64,000 bases of DNA from Streptomyces sp. NBC_00464 (GTDB lineage Bacteria > Actinomycetota > Actinomycetes > Streptomycetales > Streptomycetaceae), in assembly GCF_036013915.1 (NCBI RefSeq), contig NZ_CP107899.1, positions 1 through 64,000 of the forward strand, written 5' to 3'. Every line of letters begins with the position of its first letter. The stretch's first letter is position 1. The position numbers and the translations under genes are program-made. Positions 25,925 through 37,500 of this stretch are shown in pieces. The notes under the pieces were generated by a model. That model saw nothing but the letters and a program-made list of their open reading frames with translations, searched no databases and had not been told where the DNA came from.

Positions 25925-25954
25925 CGTCATTGTGCAACTTGTTGCACAATGACG
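25925..25954. promoter_or_regulatory. Perfect 13-bp palindrome, probable PadR operator over a -35 box
   Basis: Arms CGTCATTGTGCAA and TTGCACAATGACG match perfectly around a 4-base centre. The right arm contains TTGCAC (25942), and TAGAAC lies 18 bases later (25966), a reasonable promoter for the oxidoreductase gene. A repressor bound here would block the -35. The PadR gene just downstream of that enzyme is the natural candidate. Confidence 0.7.
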
Positions 25955-25979
25955 ATTCGGTGGTCTAGAACTGGCGTAA

Positions 25980-28019
<2,040 letters not shown>

Positions 28020-28027
28020 CCGGGGCC

Positions 28028-28060
28028 CCGCAGGGCCGGACCGCTCGTCCGGCCCTGCGG
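28028..28060 (+). terminator. Hairpin after the FadH-like gene
   Basis: 14-bp perfect stem (CCGCAGGGCCGGAC and complement) with a 5-base loop, starting 9 bases after the stop at 28019. No strong U-tract, as usual in Streptomyces. Confidence 0.7.
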
Positions 28061-28080
28061 CCGTCCTTAGGATGCACCCC

Positions 28081-28632
28081 ATGTCACTCCCGCACGCGAT
28101 CCTCACAGCCCTGCTCGAAAAGCCTTCGTCGGGGCTGGAGCTGACCCGCAGGTTCGACCGGTCGATCGGCTACTTCTGGTCGGCCACGCACCAGCAGATC
28201 TACCGCGAGCTGGGAAAGCTGGAGCAGTCCGGGCAGATCAGGGCACTGGCACCGGCCCAGCCGGCCCGGGGGCAGAAGAAGGAGTACGAGGTGCTGCCCG
28301 CGGGCCGCGAGGCGCTGTCCGCCTGGGTGGCCCGCCCGGAGGACCCGAAGCAGATCCGCGATCCGCTGCTGCTGCGGATGCGCGCGGCGGCGGTCGTCGG
28401 TGCGCCCGGTCTCGACGCGGAACTGCGCCGCCACCTCGGCCTGCACCGGCGCCGGCTCGCGGAGTATCTGGAGATCGAGGAGCGGGACTTCCCGCCCGGG
28501 CGCGACGCGTCGAAGGACCGGCTGCACCATCTCGTGCTGCGCGGCGGCATCGATCTGGAGAACTTCTGGATCGGCTGGCTGACCCGGGCGCTGGACGAGG
28601 ATGCCGGCGCCGCGGCGGCCGACCTCGGGTAA
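28081..28632 (+). CDS. PadR family transcriptional regulator
   Basis: Protein of 183 residues. The N-terminal PadR winged helix has LPHAILTALLEKPSSGLELTRRF and the recognition region HQQIYRELGKLEQSGQI, with the wing KKEYEVLPAGREAL. The C-terminal half (LHRRRLAEYLEIEERD) is the helical dimerisation arm of the Vir_act_alpha_C type. ATG 28081 is preferred to one nine bases earlier. It probably represses the preceding oxidoreductase and perhaps DoxX through the 25925 palindrome. Confidence 0.9.
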   Translation: MSLPHAILTALLEKPSSGLELTRRFDRSIGYFWSATHQQIYRELGKLEQSGQIRALAPAQPARGQKKEYEVLPAGREALSAWVARPEDPKQIRDPLLLRMRAAAVVGAPGLDAELRRHLGLHRRRLAEYLEIEERDFPPGRDASKDRLHHLVLRGGIDLENFWIGWLTRALDEDAGAAAADLG

Positions 28633-28645
28633 CGGGCAGCCGGCC

Positions 28646-29605
28646 CTACGAGCGGCCGGCCCGGATGCGCCGCAGGTGTCCGTGTTCCAGGTGGAGTCCG
28701 GCCCGCGGGCTCTTGATGACCACCCTCGACGGGGCGCTCGGAGGCGGTACCGCAACGGCCGCCCCGGCGGCGGGTGCGGTCTGTGCCTGGGCGCGGCTGA
28801 GCAGGATCACGCCTCGTACGGCCGCCGCCGTGCCCAGCAGCGCCGGAACCAGGCTGATCGTCCCGCCCTGGAGCCGCTCCCCCAGCAGGGCCAGGCCGAT
28901 CGCCGCCGCGGCAACCGGGTTGGCCAGGGTGACGACGGCGAGCGGTGCGCCGAGACCGCCCCGGTAGGCGGTCTGGGAGAGCAGCAGCCCGCCCATCGCG
29001 AAGGCCGACACGAGCACCGCGACGACCACCAGGTGCCAGCTGAACAGCGGGCCCGTGGTGTGGTCGGTGACGGAGACGGTCAGTGTCTGGGTCAGCGCGG
29101 AGGCTACGCCCGAGGTGATGCCGGAGGCCGCCGCGTGCCGCAGACCCGGACGCGTGCCCGGACGGCTGAGCCCGGCGACGACGGCCATGGTCGCCGCGCC
29201 GACGGCCAGCGCCTCGGTGAGGCTCAGCGTCTCGTGCGGAGCGGAACCGCCCGCGGTCATCAGCAGGGCCCCCAGGCCCAGCAGGGTCAGGAACGTGCCG
29301 CGCCATTCGGTCGTCGAGACCTTGCGGCCTGCGGCCCGGGCGCCCAGCGGGACGGCGGCGACCAGGGTGAGTGCGCCGAGCGGCTGGACGAGGGTCAGTG
29401 GGCCGTACTTCAGCGCGGCGACGTGCAGCAGCGCGCCGCCGGCGTTCAGCCCGACGGCCGACCACCACGCCCCGCTCCCGAGCAGCCGGAGCGTCCCGGT
29501 GCCCGGTGCGGTGCGTCCCGCGAGCCGCGCCTGCGCCACCGCGGCCGAGGCGTAGGCGGCGGCGGAGACGAGTGACAGCGCGACGGCGACCAGGGTGGCG
29601 TTCAT
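28646..29605 (-). CDS. DMT/EamA-like membrane transporter
   Basis: Polytopic membrane protein of 319 residues with nine or ten helices. Two repeats of the drug/metabolite transporter fold can be seen: LVSAAAYASAAVAQARLAG to GPLTLVQPLGALTLVAA, and a second half with GLLLSQTAYRGGLGAPLAVVTLANPVAAAAIG. The tail after VILLSRAQAQTA is Pro/Ala-rich and cytoplasmic. ATG 29605 overlaps the stop of the PAP2 gene (ATGA). The cargo is unknown; this branch resembles magnesium or small-molecule NIPA-like carriers. Confidence 0.8.
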   Translation of the reverse strand: MNATLVAVALSLVSAAAYASAAVAQARLAGRTAPGTGTLRLLGSGAWWSAVGLNAGGALLHVAALKYGPLTLVQPLGALTLVAAVPLGARAAGRKVSTTEWRGTFLTLLGLGALLMTAGGSAPHETLSLTEALAVGAATMAVVAGLSRPGTRPGLRHAAASGITSGVASALTQTLTVSVTDHTTGPLFSWHLVVVAVLVSAFAMGGLLLSQTAYRGGLGAPLAVVTLANPVAAAAIGLALLGERLQGGTISLVPALLGTAAAVRGVILLSRAQAQTAPAAGAAVAVPPPSAPSRVVIKSPRAGLHLEHGHLRRIRAGRS

Positions 29606-30438
29606 CGCCCGGTCCCGGAGGAGGCGTAGGAACGGCCCGAAGTGCGAGCGGCGGCGACGGCGTGGGCCGGCGCCCCGGCCGTGGACGGCCACGGCAGGTG
29701 CGCCTTCACCGGCTCCGTGCGCGGCAGCCGCAGCGCCGCGAACGCCACCGAGAGCAGCGCGGCCACCACGATCGAGTCCAGCCAGTAGTGGTTGGCGGTG
29801 CCGACTATGACCAGCAGCGTGATCACCGGGTGCAGCAGCCACAGCCAGCGCCACCGCGAGCGGGTGGCTACGACGAGACCGACGCCGACCATGACCGCCC
29901 AGCCGAAGTGCAGCGAGGGCATGGCGGCGAACTGGTTCGCCATCGAGTCGGCGGCGGGTGTGGACCCGTACACCGTCGGTCCGTAGACCTGGCCGGTGTC
30001 GACCAGGCCGGTGGCGGCCAGCAGCCGCGGCGGGGCGAGCGGGAACAGCAGGTGCAGGGCCAGCGCGGCGCCGGTGAGCACGGCGAGGATGCGGCGCGAC
30101 CAGACGTAGTGGCGCGGGCGGCGCCAGTACAGCCAGCCGAGGAAGAGCAGGGTGGCCGGGAAGTGCACGGTCGCGTAGTACGTGTTCGCGAGGTGGATCA
30201 GCGTCTCGTTGTGGAGCAGCAGAGCCTGTACGGCACCTTCGCCGGGCAGGTGCACGGCGCGTTCGAGGTCCCACACGCGCCCGGCGTTGTGGTACGCCTC
30301 GTCGACGTGACCGTTGGCCGCCTGGCGGCCGAACTTGTAGATCACGAAGAGTCCTACGACGAGAAGAAGCTCGCGGACGAGGGGCGGTCGGGCAGAACTG
30401 TCCGGCTCCCGATCGGCGGGCCTGCTACCGGCGAACAT
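29602..30438 (-). CDS. PAP2-family phosphatase/phosphotransferase, membrane
   Basis: Membrane enzyme of 278 residues in the PAP2_3 (inositolphosphotransferase-like) group. Six helices; catalytic segments are MPSLHFGWAVMVG and GTANHYWLDSIVVA, giving the two active-site His and the Asp facing outside. It may hydrolyse or transfer a lipid phosphate. It is coupled by ATGA to the DMT transporter and divergent from the TetR gene, with the operator array between them, so both membrane genes are likely under that repressor. Confidence 0.85.
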   Translation of the reverse strand: MFAGSRPADREPDSSARPPLVRELLLVVGLFVIYKFGRQAANGHVDEAYHNAGRVWDLERAVHLPGEGAVQALLLHNETLIHLANTYYATVHFPATLLFLGWLYWRRPRHYVWSRRILAVLTGAALALHLLFPLAPPRLLAATGLVDTGQVYGPTVYGSTPAADSMANQFAAMPSLHFGWAVMVGVGLVVATRSRWRWLWLLHPVITLLVIVGTANHYWLDSIVVAALLSVAFAALRLPRTEPVKAHLPWPSTAGAPAHAVAAARTSGRSYASSGTGR

Positions 30439-30498
30439 CACCCGGTGCCCCTTTGCTGACGAAGCGGTGTTTCGGTGGCAGGGACGGGCCCGTGCCGT

Positions 30499-30568
30499 AT
30501 CGATACGCCAGTGTACCGATACGGACGCGTATCGGAACACTCACGTATCGGTACACTGGCGTATCGAT
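30499..30568. promoter_or_regulatory. Array of GTATCGRTAC operators inside a 25-bp perfect inverted repeat
   Basis: Bases 30499 to 30523 and 30544 to 30568 are exact complements of each other, separated by 20 bases. The arms and the spacer hold five forms of one decamer: GTATCGATAC, GTACCGATAC, GTATCGGAAC, GTATCGGTAC and GTATCGATGG. This is a multi-site operator in the divergent PAP2/TetR promoter. Confidence 0.8.
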
Positions 30569-30603
30569 GGACCTCGTCGCAGAGTCGCAGAGAGGGAAAG
30601 CGC

Positions 30604-31233
30604 ATGTCGTCGCTGGAAACGGAGCCCGAGCAGGCCACCGCGTCGCGCCGCTCGAAGATCACGCCGGAGAGGGCCCAGGAGCTCTACACCGCCGTGCTCG
30701 ACATGCTGAGAGAGGGCGGCTACGAGTCGCTCACCATGGAGGGGGTCGCTTCCCGGTCGCGCTGCGGCAAGTCCACGCTCTACCGCCAGTGGGGCTCGAA
30801 ACCCGAGCTGGTCGTCGCCGCACTGCACGGGACCCGGCACGGGCTGCTCGGCCGGATCGACACGGGCACACTGGCCGGGGACCTGCGTGAGGCGGCGCGC
30901 GCCATCGGCGAGGGCTCCGGGCGCGACACGCCGCTGATGCTGGCCCTGAGCCATGCCGCACTGCAGAGCCCCGAGCTGCTGTGCGCGCTGCGCGAGTCGC
31001 TGATCCTGCCGGAACTGGCGGCGATCGACGCCATGGTGGCGCGCGGCGTGGCGCGCGGCGAGGTGGCCGCGGACAACCCGGCCACGGAGTTCGTCTCCGC
31101 GCAGTTGCTGGGCGTGATGCGCGCCCGTCCGCTGCTGGAGTGCGCCTACGCGGACGAGACGTTCCTCATCCGCTTCGTGGAGGGCGCGGTCTTTCCCGCA
31201 CTCGGCCTGGACGCGCACGCGTCCGGGTCCTGA
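30604..31233 (+). CDS. TetR family transcriptional regulator
   Basis: Protein of 209 residues. The N-terminal helix-turn-helix covers about residues 25 to 70: LYTAVLDMLREGGYESLTMEGVA then SRCGKSTLYRQWGSKPELV. The C-terminal ligand domain is of the TetR_C_16/11 type (ELAAIDAMVARGVARGEV). AGAGGGAAAG lies before ATG 30604. It probably represses itself and the divergent PAP2/DMT pair through the five-site array. Confidence 0.9.
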   Translation: MSSLETEPEQATASRRSKITPERAQELYTAVLDMLREGGYESLTMEGVASRSRCGKSTLYRQWGSKPELVVAALHGTRHGLLGRIDTGTLAGDLREAARAIGEGSGRDTPLMLALSHAALQSPELLCALRESLILPELAAIDAMVARGVARGEVAADNPATEFVSAQLLGVMRARPLLECAYADETFLIRFVEGAVFPALGLDAHASGS

Positions 31234-31240
31234 CAGACGT

Positions 31241-31271
31241 GGACCGTCGTCCCAGCGGATGACGACGGTCC
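31241..31271 (+). terminator. Hairpin after the TetR gene
   Basis: 11-bp perfect stem GGACCGTCGTC and its complement, 9-base loop, 8 bases past the TetR stop. Confidence 0.65.
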
Positions 31272-31310
31272 GCCCGCGCCGCACCGTGGGGACGGGGGCG
31301 GCGCACAACC

Positions 31311-31350
31311 CGGGCGGCCGGTGACTTCTTCGGAAGTCACCGGCCGCCCG
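31311..31350 (+). terminator. 18-bp hairpin with UUCG tetraloop
   Basis: Stem 31311 to 31328 pairs perfectly with 31333 to 31350 around TTCG closed by C and G, the extra-stable cUUCGg loop. It follows the first TetR hairpin and precedes the SPFH promoter, giving strong insulation. Confidence 0.75.
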
Positions 31351-31448
31351 CGTGTTCCCGCCGAAAATCGCGCCCCCCCTTCTCGTCCCCTTGACGATAT
31401 GAGGCCGCCTCCTTTATCGTCTCCATGACGAGAACGAGGGGGCCCATC

Positions 31449-32462
31449 ATGGCCGACATCACCCGGCGCTTCGGCTGGCGCCATCTGCGCTCAGCGCCCA
31501 CCGCCCACATCCGCCACCACAAGCGCGGCCGGCTCGCCCACGACGGGGCGGGGCTGAGCTTCTGGTTCCGGTCGCTGAGCGCCGCGCTCTCCGAGGTGCC
31601 GGTCAACGACCGCGAGCTGGCCATGGCGTTCCACGCGCGCACGGCCGACTTCCAGGACGTCACCGTGCAGGCCACCGTCACGTACCGGATCAGCGATCCG
31701 GCCGAGGCGGCCGCGCGCCTCGACTTCTCCGTCGACCCCGACACCGGCGCCTGGCGCGGCGCCCCGCTGGAGCAGATCGCGACACTGCTGACCGAGACGG
31801 CCCAGCAGCACACCCTGGACGTCCTGGCCCGCACCCCGCTGGCCGCCGCACTGGTGGACGGTGTCGCCGCGGTACGCGAACGGGTGGCGTCCGGACTCGC
31901 CGACGAGCCCAGGCTGCCCGCCACCGGCATCGACGTGGTGGCGGTGCGCGTCGTCGCCATCCGCCCCGAGGCCGAGGTGGAACGGGCCCTGCGCACCCCC
32001 GCCCGCGAACAGATCCAGCAGGAGGCCGACCGGGCCACCTACGAGCGCCGGGCGGTGGCCGTCGAGCGCGAGCGGACGATCGCCGAGAACGAGCTGGCCA
32101 GCCAGATCGAGCTCGCCCGGCGCGAGGAGCAACTGGTCGAGCAGCGCGGCACCAACACCCGCCGCGAGGCGGAGGAGCACGCGGCCGCCGACGGGGTGCG
32201 CGCCGAGGCGGAGGCGGCGCGCACGGTGCGCCTCGCCCGCGCCGAGGCCGAGGCGGCCCGTGAGGTCGGCGCGGCCCGTGCCGAGTCGCAGGCGGCCTGG
32301 CTGCGGGTGCACGGCGAGGTGGAGGCCGCGACCCTGCACGCGCTGGCCGCGACCCGGCTCGCCGAGAACCTGCCGCGCATCGACAGCCTCACCCTCTCCC
32401 CCGACGTCCTCACCGGCCTGCTCACCAAGCTCGGCCGGACCGCGCCGGAGACCCGGGCGTGA
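31449..32462 (+). CDS. SPFH/Band 7 domain protein
   Basis: Protein of 337 residues. An N-terminal hydrophobic or lipid-facing stretch is followed by the Band 7 domain (LAMAFHARTADFQDVTVQATVTYRISDPAEAA, about residues 58 to 95) and then a long Ala/Glu/Arg coiled coil (about 185 to 290: ERRAVAVERERTIAENELA, EAEAAREVGAARAES). This is the prohibitin/flotillin-like plan of a membrane scaffold. No obvious transmembrane helix is seen. It overlaps the next gene by GTGA, so the two are translationally coupled. Confidence 0.85.
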   Translation: MADITRRFGWRHLRSAPTAHIRHHKRGRLAHDGAGLSFWFRSLSAALSEVPVNDRELAMAFHARTADFQDVTVQATVTYRISDPAEAAARLDFSVDPDTGAWRGAPLEQIATLLTETAQQHTLDVLARTPLAAALVDGVAAVRERVASGLADEPRLPATGIDVVAVRVVAIRPEAEVERALRTPAREQIQQEADRATYERRAVAVERERTIAENELASQIELARREEQLVEQRGTNTRREAEEHAAADGVRAEAEAARTVRLARAEAEAAREVGAARAESQAAWLRVHGEVEAATLHALAATRLAENLPRIDSLTLSPDVLTGLLTKLGRTAPETRA

Positions 32463-33358
32463 GCCTGGCGCCCCGGGCCGTACTGGTCCACCGCACCACC
32501 GAGTACGAGGAGTTGCTGGCCCGGCACGGCACGCACGGCCAGGCGGCGTTCTTCCTCTCCAGCCGGGGCCGGTCCATCGACGAGGTGGCCCGGCGGCACG
32601 AACGGGCCCGGCAGGCACTCGCCGATGTGGCGGCGGCTGTCCCGCTGCAATGGCGCCGGTCCCGGGTGGAGCGCGCGGACCTCGACCGGTTCCTGTTCGC
32701 GCCGGAGGACGTGGTGGTCGTCGTCGGGCAGGACGGGCTGGTCGCGAACGCCGCCAAGTACCTCTCCGGCCAGCCGGTCGTGGGCATCGACACCGACCCC
32801 GGCCGCAACCCCGGCGTCCTGGTACGCCACCGGCCCGCCGACGCGGCGGCCCTGCTGCGGGCGGCCGTGGCGCCGGGCAGCGCCGCGGACGAGCTCACCA
32901 TGGTCGAGGCGGTGGCCGACGACACCCAGCGGCTCCTGGCCCTCAACGAGATCTACCTCGGCCCGGCCGGCCACCAGACGGCGCGCTACCGGCTCGGCCC
33001 CGACGCGGCGGATTCCCCCGCCGAGCCGCAGGCCTCGTCCGGAGTCCTGGTCGGCACGGGCACCGGCGCCACCGGGTGGCTGCGGTCCCTGTGGCAGGAA
33101 CGACGCAGCCCGCTCGCCCTGCCCGGCCCCACCGATCCCCGGCTGCTCTGGTTCGTACGCGAGGCCTGGCCCTCGCCCGTCACGGGCACCTCGCTGGTCT
33201 CGGGGGAACTGGGCCGCGGACAGGGGCTTCGGATGACCGTCGAGTCCGACCGGGTGGTGGTCTTCGGCGACGGCATGGAGGCCGACGCACTGGAGCTGAC
33301 ATGGGGCCAGTCCGTGCGGCTCGGCATCTCGGCCACCTCGCTGCGGCTGACCGGCTGA
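32459..33358 (+). CDS. NAD kinase-like protein
   Basis: Protein of 299 residues with the ATP-NAD kinase fold. The region VVVVVGQDGLVANAAKYL corresponds to the catalytic GGDG loop but has Gln in place of the second Gly. LALNEIYLG and SSGVLVGTGTGATGWLRSL match the NExxI and STPTGSTAY segments, again altered. The catalytic Asp is kept. It may bind NAD or a lipid rather than act as housekeeping NAD kinase. GTG start overlaps the SPFH stop, which suggests a joint membrane function. Confidence 0.75.
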   Translation: MSLAPRAVLVHRTTEYEELLARHGTHGQAAFFLSSRGRSIDEVARRHERARQALADVAAAVPLQWRRSRVERADLDRFLFAPEDVVVVVGQDGLVANAAKYLSGQPVVGIDTDPGRNPGVLVRHRPADAAALLRAAVAPGSAADELTMVEAVADDTQRLLALNEIYLGPAGHQTARYRLGPDAADSPAEPQASSGVLVGTGTGATGWLRSLWQERRSPLALPGPTDPRLLWFVREAWPSPVTGTSLVSGELGRGQGLRMTVESDRVVVFGDGMEADALELTWGQSVRLGISATSLRLTG

Positions 33359-33435
33359 CCGCAGCAGCGACGGTGTGCATGGCCCCGCCCGTAGGCTCTG
33401 TGCCCCGCCGGTCACCGACCTCATCAGGAGCCGCC

Positions 33436-33939
33436 ATGGACAGCGCCGAGACGCCCCAGGTCCCCGCCCGCAACTCCCGTCCGCCCCAGGCCCAGGCGGC
33501 GCTGGGTGTAGGCGTGCTCGTGCAGGACGGGCAGGGGCGGATCCTGCTCGGCCGGCATCACAGCGGCACCTGGGAGCTGCCCGGCGGCAAGGTCGATCCG
33601 ACGCATGAGTCGATCGCGGCGGCGGCGGTGCGTGAGCTCCGGGAGGAGACGGGGCTGGAGGCCGCCGAGCACGAGGTGCGCGTCTTCGCGATGCTGCACG
33701 ACGTGATCCACGGGATCAACCGGGTGACGATGGCCGCGCTGGTCACCGTCGGGGACGGCGCCGCGCAGGTGACCGAACCCCATCTCATCAGCACCTGGCA
33801 GTGGATCCGGCCCGAGGAGCTGCCGACGCCGCTCTTCGACCCCTCGGCACAGATCCTCGCGGCCTGGCGCCCCGATCTCGGCATCGTGCACCCGCCCGCG
33901 CACCGGCTGGACATCATGACCGAGAGCGCACAGGCATAG
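33436..33939 (+). CDS. Nudix hydrolase
   Basis: Protein of 167 residues. The Nudix box is complete: GGKVDPTHES followed by AAVRELREETGLE (GX5EX7REUXEEXGU), near residues 55 to 77. The start GVGVLVQDGQGRILLGRHHSG resembles MutT/8-oxo-dGTPase and NUDT15-type enzymes. It hydrolyses a nucleoside diphosphate derivative; the substrate is unknown. ATG 33436 has AGGAG six bases upstream. Confidence 0.9.
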   Translation: MDSAETPQVPARNSRPPQAQAALGVGVLVQDGQGRILLGRHHSGTWELPGGKVDPTHESIAAAAVRELREETGLEAAEHEVRVFAMLHDVIHGINRVTMAALVTVGDGAAQVTEPHLISTWQWIRPEELPTPLFDPSAQILAAWRPDLGIVHPPAHRLDIMTESAQA

Positions 33940-33995
33940 ACCTACATCAATTAATGATTTGCCTAGGGCTCATAGGCAGAGTTAGCGTCGTCGGT

Positions 33996-34490
33996 ATGAA
34001 GGCCGTGACCGAGCAGGACATCCGCACATCGTTCGTCAACTGCTCCAAGGGAGAAGCGGGGCGGCTGCCGCTGCCCCGCGATCTCGACGAGCTCCCGTGG
34101 GACGATCTCGACTTCCTCGGCTGGCGTGACCTCTCCGCCCCGGGGCGCAGCTACATCGTCACCGAGCGCGAGGGCGGGCTGACCGGGATCACGCTGCGCT
34201 TCCCCTCCCAGCAGCGCGGATTCCTTCACCGGAGCATGTGCTCGCTCTGTCTGACCACGCACCCGGGCAGCGGGGTGTCGCTGATGACCGCCCGCAAGGC
34301 CGGCCCGGCGGGGCGGGACGGCAATTCGGTCGGGCTGTACATGTGCACCGACCTGGCCTGCTCGCTCTATGTGCGGGGGAAGAAGGCCGTGGCCTCGGGT
34401 GCCCGCTTCAAGGAGTCGCTGACCCTGGAGGAGCAGATCGACCGCACGACGGGCAATCTCGCCGCGTTCGTCGACAAGCTCTTCGGCTGA
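33996..34490 (+). CDS. FBP domain (EF-G-binding type zinc finger) protein
   Basis: Protein of 164 residues like the C-terminal zinc-binding domain of fusidic-acid-resistance FusB/FBP proteins. Cys pairs are CSLCLTTH and MCTDLACSLYVRGKK, the four ligands of the treble-clef type finger. N-terminal half LPRDLDELPWDDLDFLGWRD is typical of the actinobacterial family. It probably binds elongation factor G. It stands alone and is followed by a terminator. Confidence 0.85.
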   Translation: MKAVTEQDIRTSFVNCSKGEAGRLPLPRDLDELPWDDLDFLGWRDLSAPGRSYIVTEREGGLTGITLRFPSQQRGFLHRSMCSLCLTTHPGSGVSLMTARKAGPAGRDGNSVGLYMCTDLACSLYVRGKKAVASGARFKESLTLEEQIDRTTGNLAAFVDKLFG

Positions 34491-34507
34491 ACCGGGCGGG
34501 CACGCCC

Positions 34508-34544
34508 GTGCCCGCTCCGACGGTCCTGCTGCCGGAGCGGGCAC
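34508..34544. terminator. Bidirectional terminator between FBP and GH35 genes
   Basis: Perfect 12-bp stem GTGCCCGCTCCG and complement with a 13-base loop, placed between two convergent genes. Confidence 0.7.
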
Positions 34545-34563
34545 AGGTCGGTGCGCGGACCGG

Positions 34564-37500
34564 CTACCGCGCCGTGCGCTTGCTGTGCACCGCCGCGTAG
34601 TCCGGCGCCGCGTTCTGCCGGCCCGCGACTCCTCCCAGCACGGTTCCCTGGTTCACCAACGCGACCGAGTCGGGTCCGAGGCCGCTCTGTTCAGCGGTGA
34701 CCGCCAGCGCGATGGTGTTGTCGCCCTGCGGCTTCAGGAATCCGGAGGGGATGACGAACTCCTTCTGCGGACCGACGTTGTTGACGTACTGGCCGGTGTT
34801 CCAGCCGTTGACGAAGATCTGGACGCGGTACTTGTCCGCCTTGGCACTGTCGTCGTCGATCCGCAGACCGACCGCCGTGTCCGCGTCCTTGGGCAGGTTC
34901 AGCCGGGCGGTGATGCGGTACCACCGCACGCCCGCACGGGCACTCTTGAACGCGCCGGTGCGCGCCCAGGAGGTGTCCGGTGCGCCCGGCAGGTGCCAGC
35001 CCATGCGCTCCCCGTACAGCCCTCCGTTGTTGTAGAGACCGCGCGCGGTGTCCGCGGGCTTCGGACCGCCGAGGGCGCCCTGGATCCGCCAGTCGACCTT
35101 GCCCGCTCCGGCTATGTCGACGTCGGCCAGACCCCGGCCGCCCTTGGAGCGGCCGTCGGAGCTCCAGTCCTCGTACTGGCCCATGTTCCGTACCAGGACC
35201 GCCAGTACGGCGGGTTTGCCCGGCTCGACGAGCCCTGCCGGGACCGAGTGGGTGGCGGTGCCGTCGCCCTGGGCGCCGAGGTAACGGCCGTTCAGCCAGA
35301 CCAGGGCATGGCCGGCGGTGCCGGTCTTCACCGTGACCTTCACCGTGCTGCCGGCGGTGGCCGGTGTGTAGTGGCCGCGGTACCAGGTGTCGCCCTCGTG
35401 GAATCCGTACTCGTCCGTGTCCAGCACGACGCCGGATACCGCCCCGGGGCCATGGAGCGGGTTGGCGGCCGTGGTCCGGTCCGCCGCCGTCCAGCCCGAG
35501 TCGTCGAACGCTGCCGTCCGTTCGGGATCGGACTCGGCGGTGCGCCACGTGCTCAGCGCCGGCAGCGACACGTCCGCGGGGCCGGGCAGATCGGCGACCA
35601 GCGCTCCTGCCGCGTCCGTGGTCGTCGGCAGGACGCGGTTGTTCCAGGTGAGGACATTCACGCCGGTGGGCGCGAAGACCCTCAGCTTCCCGGCCCGGCG
35701 GGTGTCACCGGTCAGTTCGAGCCGGGATCCGCCGACTCGGGCCGTCCGTGCGAGTTCCGGTCCCAGGACCAGCACGTCGCTGCTCCCGGCGTCGAGCTGC
35801 CAGGTGTCCGCGACGCCGTCCCTGTCGGAGATCACGATCGTGAGTGCGGCGCGACCACCGCCGGAGATCCGCACCGTCCGGGTGCCGTCGTGCACGTAGT
35901 TGATCCGCAGGTCCCCCCGCTCCGGGTCCCAGGTGGTCTCCACCGGCGCCCCGTCCAGGGTGGTGACCTCGGGCTTCTGCGCGTAGCGCAGGACGGTCTC
36001 GCCGTCCGTACCCTTCGCACCGTCGAGGGCGAGCAGATCGCGTCCGGCGTTCAGCCGGGTGAGCACCTGCGAGGTGGAGTAGACGAGGCGGTGCGGTCCG
36101 AAGGCGTAGTCCGCGACGAGGGGGGCGGCGTCGCGCCCGTCCACGGTGATCGCGGTGCCCGGCTTCTGCGGGACGCGCGGGTAGGCCGCATCCCCGACGG
36201 GCTGCGTGCTCGGGCTCGTGTCGATGGCGTCGACGGAGACGAACGTTCCCTGCGAGGCGGCCGTGCCCTTCTCTCCGGTGACGACGATCTTGAGCGTGTG
36301 CGAGCCGGCGCCGAGGTCGTTCGCCTCGTACAGGACCCGCTGGAAGGCGGGTGACGCGGCGTAGCTGTCGACCGTCGCCTTCTTGACGCCGTCGATGTAC
36401 ACGTCCGCGGTGCCGTGGTTGGAGGAGTCCGGGCCGATCCAGCGCACGGTCGGTCCGTCGAAGGTGGCTTCGACGCTGTCACCGGCCGCCGAGGAGAACG
36501 TCTCGTCGTCCTCGAAGTCCCCGCCGGTCCACGACTGGCCGGCGGCGCGCTCCCAGGAGCCGGTGAACTTCAGCGCACCGGTGTCCGAATCGTTCCAGCG
36601 GTACGAGGGATCCTCCGGCGGAGCGGGAGGGGTGGCCAGGTCGAGGGGGAAGGTGACACGGCTGGTCGATGTGTCGTTGGAGTCGGGATGGCGCAGCGTG
36701 ATCAGCCGCATGCCGTTGCCCGAGACGGAGGTGTCGTCCGACTTCTCGGTGGACAGACGCTGCTGGGCCTTGACGGCACCGCCGCCCGTGACCGTGACCG
36801 GCGGGGCGGTGACGGCCTGGGCGGAGGCGATCGGCTTCACGGCGTTCTGCAGGTAGCCGAACTCCTTCTGGACGGCGAGCTTCGGGGTGATCGCGCGGTT
36901 CTCGGCGATCGCCGCCCCGTAGTCGTAGGAGGTGAATCCGGAGCCGGGGTCGCCGGTCCAGCCCCAGTTGGTGCCGCCGTACTCCATATAGGAGTTGAAA
37001 AGGGTGGCGCCGTTGGCGAGGTTGTTCACGGCGAACTGACGGGTGAACGCGGCGTCCGTGAACTCGGCGCACTTGTTCGTCTGGAAGTCGCGGCCCCAGG
37101 CGGTGAACGCGCCGCCCTGCCCCTCGGCGATGAAGACCGGCGTGCCGGGCGAGTAGCCGCGGACCCGGGTCTCGTAGTCGCTCAGCCGGCCCCGGCCGCC
37201 GGCGCAGTCGAAGCCCAGCGGGTACGTGTCGAAGGCGTAGAGGTCCAGCTTCGAGCCACCGGGCCCGCCCGGCACGTTCCAGCCGTGGCCGTTTCCGTAG
37301 TCGTTGTGGAACAGCGGGACGGTGATGCCCTGTTCGACGACGGCGCTCTGCAGCTTCTCGATGTAGTCGATGTGCTTGGCCGAGTTGTCGATCTGTTCGT
37401 TCTCGACCTGGTAGGCGATGACGCTGCCGCCGCCGTCGGTGATCTGGTGCCTGCCGATGATGGCGTTGACTGCCTTCAGCCACTCCAGGTCGGCCGCCAG

